Virus record (IMG/VR): IMGVR_UViG_3300005289_000065
Span: 1 to 39,328 of that record
Strand: one strand, 5' to 3'
Length of the DNA: 39,328 nt
Source: a virus
In this document: positions 1 to 6,593 of the stretch, piece by piece
Position numbering within the stretch: the stretch's first letter is position 1
Layout of the letters: every line of letters begins with the position of its first letter
The notes under the pieces: model-generated
What the model was told of the DNA's origin: nothing
Seen by the model: only the letters and a program-made list of their open reading frames with translations
The model's database searches: none
Program-made: the position numbers and the translations under genes

Positions 1-1
1 G

Positions 2-607
2 GGTCAAGTCCGTGCCGCGGTAGCCACGGAAGCGGCTACCGCGCTCGTCACCGCCCCCACAAATCTTGGTGCAGGGAGTGCCCAACTCCAGGCGGCTGCG
101 ATTGCGCTGGCGAGTCAGCTCACCAGTGGGCTGAGTCTCACACAAGCGACGGCTGCCCAGGTGGCGAGTAGCCTGGAAGCGGCAACCGCCCAGCTCAGCG
201 CCCAGGCGGTTGCCTTTGTTGCGGGTGCGACGGGGAGTGCGGGGGAGCAGGCGCAAGCGACGGCTGCGGCAAGTTCGCTCCGGTCAGGGAGTGGCACGAT
301 CCAGGCAAATGCTGCCCCCCAGGTTCTTACCAATTTGTATAGCGTGGCGTTGGCCGCCGTCAGTGCCCAGAGTACGCGCATCGCGGGGATGGTCACACTG
401 GCAACCGCCACGAGTCAGGCAAGCGGGGTTGGATTTGCCTCCCAATTGGTGTTCGGGACCGCCTATCTAGGGGCAGACGTACTGACTGTGGGTAGCACCA
501 CGCCTCTCGCCGTAGCGGCTGGGATGCAGGCGGAGGGCGCTGCGCATATCGCCTACGATCTCCGGGTGTTCTTCGACCATTACACACGCCTGCGGCGGGA
601 GCGGTAA
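2..607 (+). CDS. Ala-rich phage protein, 5'-truncated
   Basis: The frame is open from the first bases of the window, so this is the C-terminal 201 residues of a longer protein whose start lies outside. The visible part is very rich in Ala, Gln, Ser and Thr, with heptad-like runs such as ATAQLSAQAVAF and no aromatic-rich core until about the last 60 residues, which end RLRRER. Such composition suits a long helical or fibrous structural protein. It ends one base before the ATG of the next virion gene, so the two are probably one transcript. I do not recognise the family. A structural (neck or tail) role is inferred only from its neighbours. Confidence 0.7.
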   Translation, partial: GQVRAAVATEAATALVTAPTNLGAGSAQLQAAAIALASQLTSGLSLTQATAAQVASSLEAATAQLSAQAVAFVAGATGSAGEQAQATAAASSLRSGSGTIQANAAPQVLTNLYSVALAAVSAQSTRIAGMVTLATATSQASGVGFASQLVFGTAYLGADVLTVGSTTPLAVAAGMQAEGAAHIAYDLRVFFDHYTRLRRER

Positions 608-608
608 T

Positions 609-1919
609 ATGGCATTTCTTATCCCCCAAAGCACCCTCACGACGCTCCAGGCCGGCCCCTTTGTCAGTACGGTTGATGGCGTCACGGTGTTACCCAGCCT
701 GACGATTCTTCCCAGCGATCGCCGCCTCAGTCTCAACGGTGGCCCCTTTATGCCAAGCACGTCGTCTTCCACGGCGACCTATCTCAATGAAGGGTTCTAC
801 GCCTTTCCCCTGAGCGTGGCGGATACGCAGCTTGTCGGCACGCTTCGGATCGTCATCACGGCGCCCACCGCTCTGGCGGTGTGGCTCGATGTGGTCATCG
901 TGCCCCAGGTGGTGTATACCGTGTTGGCCGGGGTGTCAGCTACCCCGCTCTTGCTTCAGGGCACGCAAACCTTGCTTACGCTGGGGCCATTTATTGCCAG
1001 TGCCAATGGTGTCACTATCCAAACGGGGTTGACGATTGCCCCAACAGAAATCCAGCTCAGCCGTAATGATGGCACGTTTAGCACGGGCACCGCGACGACG
1101 CTTGTGGTAGATCGTGGCTACGGCCACTATAGCCCGACCTTGACAGCCGATGATACCGCGGATCTGGGTGATTTGCGGGTGTCCATCACTCTGCCAGGCT
1201 CGCTTCCCGTGTGGCTCGATTATACGGTCGTTGATCAGACCACCTGGAATTTTTACTTCGCGATTCCGCCTGTGCCCGCAGTGCTCCCAACACCCCCGCC
1301 CGTCCCTACGCAACCCGCGCCACTGGGCGTCCGCACGGCCAGTAGCCTGTATCCTGGTATCAGTGCGCTGTTAGATGACCCACAGCAATTGCGCGCGGAG
1401 GAAGAGGTGCTGTTGCGTTTCCTCACGCGCGCCCAACAGTGGGTTGCACTCCGCTATCGGCTTCTCCTGCATACCTTTCCACTGGAGGTGATCGCCAGTG
1501 TCCCATGGTATGCGCTGCCGCCACTGCTGCCCCGCGTGGTGATGGTGACAGAGGTCGTCGATCCGGACGGCAAAATGTTGCTGCCCGTACCGCTCACCCG
1601 GCTTCGCTACAGTGATCCCCAGTGGCTGGCCAGCAGTGGCACGCCGACGCGCTTTTACCGGGTCGGCTGGACCACACTGGGGTTGTATAAAGTCCCCGAT
1701 GCCTACGGGCAGTATACATTGACAGGCGTGCTGCTCCCGCGCCGCTTGGAAGAAGGTGGGCAACCAATGGAGACGCCTGTGAGTTATGACGATGCCGTAA
1801 TGCAAGTCGCCGCGGGCTTGTTGTTGCTAGGGCGTGAGCGGAATTTGGTGAAAGGGATGGCACTCTTGAGTCAAGGACTGGGAATGCCACAAACGTCAGC
1901 GACCGCCGCTGCCGATTAG
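609..1919 (+). CDS. Neck/adaptor-like virion protein with duplicated beta domain
   Basis: This 436-aa protein has two tandem beta-rich domains of about 100 residues (about 1-102 and 108-210). Each carries the pattern T-L-x-x-GPF-[IV]-x-[ST]-x-[DN]-GV-T and ends in a P-x-x-VWLD strand, so they are an internal duplication. A Pro-rich linker (about 218-232) leads to a helical and beta C-terminal region (about 240-436). This contains GTPTRFYRV and a late segment (VSYDDAVMQVAAGLLLLGRER) of the type seen in phage head-tail adaptor or gp4-like proteins. The GTPTR[FY] motif recurs in the protein at 5509, which suggests paralogy. The start is the ATG one base after the preceding stop. Neck/adaptor assignment is inference from architecture and position. 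Confidence 0.7.
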   Translation: MAFLIPQSTLTTLQAGPFVSTVDGVTVLPSLTILPSDRRLSLNGGPFMPSTSSSTATYLNEGFYAFPLSVADTQLVGTLRIVITAPTALAVWLDVVIVPQVVYTVLAGVSATPLLLQGTQTLLTLGPFIASANGVTIQTGLTIAPTEIQLSRNDGTFSTGTATTLVVDRGYGHYSPTLTADDTADLGDLRVSITLPGSLPVWLDYTVVDQTTWNFYFAIPPVPAVLPTPPPVPTQPAPLGVRTASSLYPGISALLDDPQQLRAEEEVLLRFLTRAQQWVALRYRLLLHTFPLEVIASVPWYALPPLLPRVVMVTEVVDPDGKMLLPVPLTRLRYSDPQWLASSGTPTRFYRVGWTTLGLYKVPDAYGQYTLTGVLLPRRLEEGGQPMETPVSYDDAVMQVAAGLLLLGRERNLVKGMALLSQGLGMPQTSATAAAD

Positions 1920-1953
1920 TGTTGGTGGTGCTGGTGCCTGGAAGGAGAGGTCA

Positions 1954-3513
1954 ATGGTCTACGTTCGCCTACGCGCCTGGTCTGTTGTTGTGGTCCTTCT
2001 CTTGTGTGGGCCTGTGCTTGTGTGTGCCCAAGGGTGGAGTGAGCCCGCGATCGATGGCTCTCTGCGCAGTGCACCACTCGATCCGCCCCCGGTAACAGGG
2101 ACGACGTTTTATGTGGACATCAATTCCATGGGTGGGACGTGCAATAATAGCAACGCCGGGACGTCCCCTAGCGCTCCCTGGTGCACGCTGACCAAAGCGC
2201 TCCAGACGCTGACGGCTGGGCAACTGGCGCTTGTGCGCACTGGGACCTATAACAACGGGAATATTCGCCCGACCAATTCAGGGACGCCCGGCAACTATAT
2301 TACGTTTCGCGCGTATCCTGGCAATACTCCTGTGATCAACTGTAGTGGGCAGACCTTTTGTTTTGACGGGAATGCAGCGTTGGCCAAATCCTATATTGTC
2401 TTTGACGGCTTTGAGATCGCGAATCCCGTGCAGCAATATATGGTCTGTCGCGGCCAGCAAGGCTGTCACCACTGGTGGTTTGTCAATAATAAGGTGCACA
2501 ACAACGGCGCTACGTTTGATGGCTTTGTGATGGGCGGTCATCATCTCGTCTTCTCCAATAATGAGATCTACAATACCGGCCGCGAAGGCTTGATCACCCT
2601 TGTGCCGCCCGACACTGGCAACAACATTATTCTGGAATTTAACCATGTGCATGACAACGGCCGCAATGCTGATGACGCGGGCGGCCTCAAATGTGGCGAC
2701 GTGGATGCCTTCAACTGTATCATGCGCTACAACGTGGTCCACGATAACTACCGGAATCCTGGGTCAAGTTTTCCCTGTTTTAATCCGGGCCAATGTCAGG
2801 GGGTGACAGGTCTGTACATTGACCGGGGCCGTGACACCGAGTTTGGGGGCATGAGTTATATCTATAACAACATTGTCTTTAATAATGACATTGGCATCCA
2901 AGCCTATGATACCCATGGGGTGCGCATCTTTAATAATATCATCTATGAAAATGGGTTCACCCCCGGCGCTGGCATATTTATTTGGCATTTTTCGGCAGGC
3001 ATTGCGGTCGGAGACAGTAACAGTAATACGCATATCTATAACAACACCATTATTGGGAATGCGGGGCGGGGTATCGACCTCTGGAATATCGGGGCCAATG
3101 CCGTCACGATGACCAATAACATTGTGCAGGGCAATGTATTAGGCCAGATGTACTACTTTGGAGGGCAGACGAACTTTACCAGTAATTACAATCTGGTCGC
3201 GGCGGCGGGTGGGGGACCCCAGTTTGACTGGAATGGTACCACCTATACGCTTACGAGCTTTAAGGCGCGCAGCGGCAATACGATGGAACTTAATAGCCAG
3301 GGGAGTAGTGCTACGTTCGTGAATGCAGCCACGGATGACTACCACTTGACCACGGGCAGTGTTGGGAAGGATCAGGGGACCACAATTGCCCTGTTTTCGT
3401 ATGACAAAGACAATGTCACACGCCCGCAGAACAGCGTCTGGGATATCGGCGCCTATGAGTTTGGGGCGGGGGTGACCCTCATCGCGCCGACTAATCTCCG
3501 GATTGTCCCATGA
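1954..3513 (+). CDS. Secreted right-handed beta-helix (pectate-lyase-like) protein
   Basis: This 519-aa protein begins with a clear signal peptide: basic MVYVRLR, hydrophobic core VVVVLLLCGPVLV, likely cleavage near VCA-QG. The mature part opens with TFYVD, then 'GT..APW.TL..AL' and 'YITFRAYPG', a sequence layout typical of PL9/pectate-lyase-like secreted proteins. From about residue 120 to 400 it has repeated short strands rich in Asn and Ile (NNKVHNNG, SNNEIYNTG, YNNIVFNN, FNNIIYENG, YNNTIIGNAG), the Asn-ladder pattern of parallel beta-helix coils. It ends with a [WD]DIGAYEF-type C-terminus. An AAGGAGAGG Shine-Dalgarno lies just upstream of the ATG. In a phage this could be a depolymerase-type tailspike or a cargo gene. 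The fibre-cluster protein at 31346 is related. Enzymatic activity is not shown by the sequence. Confidence 0.8.
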   Translation: MVYVRLRAWSVVVVLLLCGPVLVCAQGWSEPAIDGSLRSAPLDPPPVTGTTFYVDINSMGGTCNNSNAGTSPSAPWCTLTKALQTLTAGQLALVRTGTYNNGNIRPTNSGTPGNYITFRAYPGNTPVINCSGQTFCFDGNAALAKSYIVFDGFEIANPVQQYMVCRGQQGCHHWWFVNNKVHNNGATFDGFVMGGHHLVFSNNEIYNTGREGLITLVPPDTGNNIILEFNHVHDNGRNADDAGGLKCGDVDAFNCIMRYNVVHDNYRNPGSSFPCFNPGQCQGVTGLYIDRGRDTEFGGMSYIYNNIVFNNDIGIQAYDTHGVRIFNNIIYENGFTPGAGIFIWHFSAGIAVGDSNSNTHIYNNTIIGNAGRGIDLWNIGANAVTMTNNIVQGNVLGQMYYFGGQTNFTSNYNLVAAAGGGPQFDWNGTTYTLTSFKARSGNTMELNSQGSSATFVNAATDDYHLTTGSVGKDQGTTIALFSYDKDNVTRPQNSVWDIGAYEFGAGVTLIAPTNLRIVP

Positions 3514-3532
3514 CCTGCCCGCGCGGGTAGGT
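3513..3532 (+). terminator. GC-rich hairpin after beta-helix gene
   Basis: ACCTGCCC-GCGC-GGGTAGGT forms an 8-bp stem (one G-T pair) with a 4-nt loop, starting at the last base of the stop codon. No T tract follows, so intrinsic termination is uncertain. It may stabilise the 3' end or separate this gene from the promoter at 3550. Confidence 0.35.
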
Positions 3533-3549
3533 GTCAGGGCGGCAAGAAC

Positions 3550-3578
3550 TTGTACCCTTCTTAGGATATGCGTATACT
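3550..3578 (+). promoter_or_regulatory. Candidate sigma-70-type promoter of the TIGR array
   Basis: TTGTAC at 3550-3555 (weak -35) and TATACT at 3573-3578 (-10, five of six consensus bases) are 17 bp apart. Transcription would start near 3585, inside the degenerate first repeat of array 1, which is where a guide-array leader promoter is expected. It also follows the hairpin at 3513-3532, so the array, tas and array 2 could form a transcription unit separate from upstream virion genes. The -35 match is poor and the call rests mainly on position and the -10. Confidence 0.45.
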
Positions 3579-3580
3579 CA

Positions 3581-4039
3581 GGGGAGAGCCGAACGTCGCG
3601 TGTCACCCGAAGCCGAGATGCGCAGCCGATCAAGGAGTGTTCTCCGTTTAATGTGTGCGTAGCCGGCCGTGGAATGTCACCCGTGCTCGTCGTGCGTAGC
3701 CGAAACCGCTGTGGGACCCGTTCATCGCGTGCGGAGCCGGAAGTACCGTGTCGTCCGTATATAGAGTGCGCAGCCGTACCCAATGTGTTGCCCGAACAGA
3801 AGGTGCGCAGCCGTTCTTCAAGTGTCATCCGCGTCAGTGGTGCGCAGTCGTATTTGATGTGTCCCCCACGCTCCGGGTGCGCTAGCCGCGCTCTGTGTGA
3901 CGCCCATAGACATGGTGCGTAGCCGGGTCTTGTGTGACATCCGCAACTGCCGTGCGCAGCCGCCGGACGCGTGTCTCCCGCAGTACAAGTGCGTAGCCGA
4001 TGATATCGTGTCCCCCGGTTCGCGTGTGCGTCTTTTCCG
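3581..4039 (+). repeat. TIGR array 1: twelve 37-bp units with paired 8-nt spacers
   Basis: Two repeats alternate: edge repeat GTGCG[CTG]AGCCG (11 nt) and loop repeat close to GTGTCACCCG (10 nt), each followed by an 8-nt spacer, giving a 37-bp period. Loop repeats start at 3600, 3637, 3674, 3711, 3748, 3785, 3822, 3859, 3897, 3934, 3971 and 4008. Both repeats begin [GA]TG and nearly always end CCG. Spacer pairs (before/after the loop repeat): aacgtcgc/aagccgag, atcaagga/tttaatgt, gccgtgga/tgctcgtc, aaaccgct/ttcatcgc, gaagtacc/tatataga, tacccaat/aacagaag, ttcttcaa/cgtcagtg, tatttgat/cgctccgg, cgctctgt/tagacatg, ggtcttgt/caactgcc, ccggacgc/cagtacaa, atgatatc/gttcgcgt. Eleven intact edge repeats lie between units and a degenerate one lies at each end (AGCCG at 3587-3591; GTGCGTCTTTTCCG at 4026-4039). 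This is the organisation I recall for TIGR arrays, where edge and loop repeats bracket two spacers per roughly 36-nt tigRNA. A period of 37 cannot encode a repeating peptide. Confidence 0.88.
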
Positions 4040-4050
4040 AAGGAGTCTAT

Positions 4051-5034
4051 GTGGAAGTCAATGCTGATGTCCTAGAGACACCAGAAATCTGGCCAACCGC
4101 GCTCCAGCTGTTAGAAGAGTTGGATACGGTTACTGATGATCTGCTTTCTCCGCAACAGCACCGCATCCTTGAAACGCTCTACTATCACATTCAAGAGGTC
4201 TTAGACATCCCTGAAGACGCACTCGGCGCGTTACGGTTATCGAATGATCTCCGCGCGGCGTCGAAGTTGCTTTCTCCGCAACAACAGCGGATTCTCGTCG
4301 ATCACTATTATCAAGTGCAGGAAGCTCGGAAGCGGGCTGCTAATCAATTACGGTATGCGAAGGAGGAACCCAACGAGTGGGTTGCGTTCATGGCCTTGAC
4401 CCTGCTGCGCTTAGAAAAATTAGTGGCGGGGGGACTTGATATTGCCTCGAATCAACAGGCCGTGTCCCGATGGGCCAAGGAGCAGGTCGGTATTGGCTCC
4501 GTACTTGCTGCAGGTTTGGCGGCGCATATCGATATCACGAAGACACCAAGCGTGAGTGCGCTCTGGTCGTTAGCCGGCCTGAATCCTGATGCGGTGTGGG
4601 CGAAAGGGGAATTGCGACCCTGGAATAGTAAGCTCAAGAATCTCCGGTGGAAGATCGGGGATTCGTTTATGAAGTTCCACAATCATAAGGATTGTATCTA
4701 CGGACATCTCTATGCGGCGCGGAAGCAACTGGAAGTCCAACGGAATGCTGCCGGGCTGTTTCGCGAACAAGCCGAGAAGACACTCGCCACTCGCAATATC
4801 CGGGATAAAGCCACTCGTGCCATTTATGAGGCGGGGCAACTCCCTGCTGGTCGCCTGGAACTGCGGGCCGAGCGCGTCGCGGTGAAGCGCTTCCTGGCGC
4901 ACTATTGGTCGGTCGCGTATTATGAACATTATGGAAAAATACCGCCACGGCCCTATATCTTGGCCGCCCAGCCGGGTATCCATACGCATTATGTGCCGCC
5001 ACCAGGATATGAGAACATTCTTGTGTATCCGTAG
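4051..5034 (+). CDS. tas: Tas-like protein (TasA type, no nuclease domain) of a TIGR-Tas system
   Basis: This 327-aa protein is probably the RNA-guided effector that binds tigRNAs from the flanking arrays. The GTG start is preceded by GAAGGAG with 5-nt spacing. An in-frame upstream ATG at 4000 lies inside array 1 and is rejected. The N-terminal third is helical, with an internal duplication LLSPQQ[HQ]RIL...YYxxQE at about 32-49 and 74-91. Residues about 147-222 (GIGSVLAAGLAAHIDI, WSLAGLNPD, LRWKIGDSFMKF, GHLYAARK) resemble the C-terminal transposase_20 region of IS110 transposases, which is related to Nop domains of box C/D RNPs. The C-terminus (AVKRFLAHYWSVAYYEHYG, PPRPYI, HTHYVPPP) fits my memory of Tas proteins. 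I see no RuvC acidic set and no HNH motif, which would exclude TasR and TasH types. It could instead be an IS110 relative, but the paired arrays argue against that. Confidence 0.8.
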   Translation: MEVNADVLETPEIWPTALQLLEELDTVTDDLLSPQQHRILETLYYHIQEVLDIPEDALGALRLSNDLRAASKLLSPQQQRILVDHYYQVQEARKRAANQLRYAKEEPNEWVAFMALTLLRLEKLVAGGLDIASNQQAVSRWAKEQVGIGSVLAAGLAAHIDITKTPSVSALWSLAGLNPDAVWAKGELRPWNSKLKNLRWKIGDSFMKFHNHKDCIYGHLYAARKQLEVQRNAAGLFREQAEKTLATRNIRDKATRAIYEAGQLPAGRLELRAERVAVKRFLAHYWSVAYYEHYGKIPPRPYILAAQPGIHTHYVPPPGYENILVYP

Positions 5035-5491
5035 CTGATGTAGCCACGGAGCGAGTGTCACCCGGAAGAATCGTGCGCAGCCGGGGGTTCTGTGTTATCC
5101 GAGAATACCGTGCGTAGCCGCTGGAGTGATGTCACCCGGACTAAGTGTGCGGAGCCGAAAAAATCGTGTCACCCGGAAGAAATGTGCGGAGCCGTATCCC
5201 ATGTGTTACCCGTATTAACCGTGCATAGCCGTATGCCAAGTGCCACCCGGGTTGATTATGCGCAGCCGAAGGGAGTGTGTCGTCCGTCATACATGTGCGC
5301 AGCCGAGATCGCTGTGCTACCCAGATCAAATGTGCGTAGCCGCAACCAATGTGTTGCCCGTACAAATAGTGCGCAGCCAAGATCAATGTGTGACCCGCAG
5401 CACTCGTGCGCAGCCGTGGTCTGAGTGTCACCCGTCAGTCAAGTGCGTAGCCGCCTGCCCTGTGTCACCCGTACGAGCCGTGCGACTTGCC
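5035..5491 (+). repeat. TIGR array 2: twelve 37-bp units with paired 8-nt spacers
   Basis: This array has the same repeats, orientation and period as array 1, starting right after the tas stop codon. Loop repeats start at 5055 and then every 37 bp to 5462 with no slippage. Spacer pairs: cggagcga/gaagaatc, ggggttct/agaatacc, ctggagtg/gactaagt, aaaaaatc/gaagaaat, tatcccat/tattaacc, tatgccaa/ggttgatt, aagggagt/tcatacat, agatcgct/gatcaaat, caaccaat/tacaaata, agatcaat/cagcactc, tggtctga/tcagtcaa, cctgccct/tacgagcc. None equals a spacer in array 1 or another in this array. Degenerate edge repeats close both ends (CTGATGTAGCCA at 5035-5046; GTGCGACTTGCC at 5480-5491), and the last runs into the AAGGAGG of the next gene. 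Repeat drift is concentrated in the middle of each repeat, while the [GA]TG and CCG ends are kept. By hand count spacers are about 42% GC here and 48% in array 1. Confidence 0.88.
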
Positions 5492-5508
5492 TTTAAGGAG
5501 GCGCTAGG

Positions 5509-6591
5509 ATGGGCCTGGCCGAGATAATTACGGAGTGTCAAGATTTTCTTTTGGACACCGGCTCGCAGGCCATGCTCGAAGCCCGTGTAGCTCAGATGGT
5601 GTCCATCCTGGCACGGGTCTGCCCCGTCTTTGGCAATGTCCAAGTGCTCTATAATCGCTGGGCCGTAGGACGTTATGTCGAGGCAACTCAGAGCTACATT
5701 GATCTTACGGCTGAAGCCCAAGGGAGTGGCACGGTGCCACTCACGACAACCACCGTGGGCGATGGGCTCATGATTGGTGCGGTGGCGACCTTCGACATGG
5801 TAAGCTTCCTCTTTGCCGCCATTCCCGCTGGGTCTGCCACTTGGGAATGGACCTACTGGAATGGGTGGCAGTGGACGGCCCTCACACTCAAACAAGCGCC
5901 CAACTTGACCGCGGGCGGGCTGGCAACGGTGACCTTTGAACCCCCCGATGATTGGGTCAGTGCCACCCCCCAGGATATTGTCTGGCCCGAGAGTGTGGTC
6001 CAGGAATATTTCTGGATACGCATAGTCACCCTCACGGTTCCCAGCATCATTCCTGTCGCACTTGATTTGGATGTACGACTGCGCTTCTTCCCACTCCCGG
6101 AGAACGTACTGCAACTATTGTCGGTCCATTTCTTCCCGCGTGAGCTGGAACCGGTGGGCATCAGTTGGGGAATGGATGCGCTTGATCCCTCCTGGCGTAC
6201 CAGGACAGGCACCCCGACGCGCTATACCCAAGATATTGAGACCACGCGTCGTCTGCGCCTGCTGCCCAGCCCCATCGTGCAAGGGGCGCAGGGATTGCCG
6301 CCGTTCCTGGGGATTCCTGGGGCCATGGACCCGACGAATCACGTCATTGTGTTCTTTCTAGAGGCACCACCTGTGGAGCATCTGAGTGACTGGTTTGAAG
6401 GGCTGGTGGCGTATCTGCTCGTCGCCTGGCAGGCGGCGCGGGAAGGGGAACTCCAAGACGTGGCGATGAGCCAGGCGATGTTTCAGTTGGTGGGGATGCT
6501 CGTATCGTTGCTACAGGGGTTGTATCATTTTCCAGGGGAAGAATTAGTCGAAACCGCGTTTGTAATGCCACTCTGGGAAAGCTTGGTGTAA
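5509..6591 (+). CDS. Neck/adaptor-like virion protein with YWNG beta domain
   Basis: The strong AAGGAGG at 5495-5501 sets this ATG start, immediately after array 2. The protein is 360 aa. Helical residues 1-60 lead into a beta domain (about 65-190) with the signature EWTYWNGWQWTAL and a closing WIRIVT strand. This domain also occurs twice in the protein at 8089. The C-terminal part has GTPTRYTQD, like GTPTRFYRV in the protein at 609, and ends in long helices (WFEGLVAYLLVAWQAAREGE). The three proteins at 609, 5509 and 6594 look like divergent paralogues with inserted beta domains, as seen in phage connector or baseplate-like adaptors. A neck/tail-adaptor role is inferred from this and from position. 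Confidence 0.65.
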   Translation: MGLAEIITECQDFLLDTGSQAMLEARVAQMVSILARVCPVFGNVQVLYNRWAVGRYVEATQSYIDLTAEAQGSGTVPLTTTTVGDGLMIGAVATFDMVSFLFAAIPAGSATWEWTYWNGWQWTALTLKQAPNLTAGGLATVTFEPPDDWVSATPQDIVWPESVVQEYFWIRIVTLTVPSIIPVALDLDVRLRFFPLPENVLQLLSVHFFPRELEPVGISWGMDALDPSWRTRTGTPTRYTQDIETTRRLRLLPSPIVQGAQGLPPFLGIPGAMDPTNHVIVFFLEAPPVEHLSDWFEGLVAYLLVAWQAAREGELQDVAMSQAMFQLVGMLVSLLQGLYHFPGEELVETAFVMPLWESLV

Positions 6592-6593
6592 CG

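Noticed and set aside
3503-3922. Open frames running through array 1, and similar ones through array 2 (5092-5424, 5240-5527, reverse 5141-5431)
   Set aside because: They consist of the 37-bp repeats read in shifting frames and give Cys/Arg/Ser-rich nonsense. A period of 37 is incompatible with a repeated peptide, and none has a ribosome-binding site of its own.
4000-5034. IS110-family insertion sequence
   Set aside because: The protein resembles only the C-terminal IS110 region and lacks the N-terminal DEDD RuvC-like domain. No IS110-type bridge-RNA region or boundary is seen.
3581-5491. CRISPR array
   Set aside because: CRISPR repeats are about 21-40 nt with spacers about 25-40 nt. Here two different 10-11-nt repeats alternate with 8-nt spacers and no cas gene is present.
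3581-5491. Iterons of a replication origin
   Set aside because: Iterons are normally one repeated site without hypervariable fixed-length gaps. The alternation of two repeats, paired spacers and the central Tas-like gene fit guide arrays better.
3581-5491. Diversity-generating retroelement
   Set aside because: No reverse transcriptase and no template/variable repeat pair in the window.
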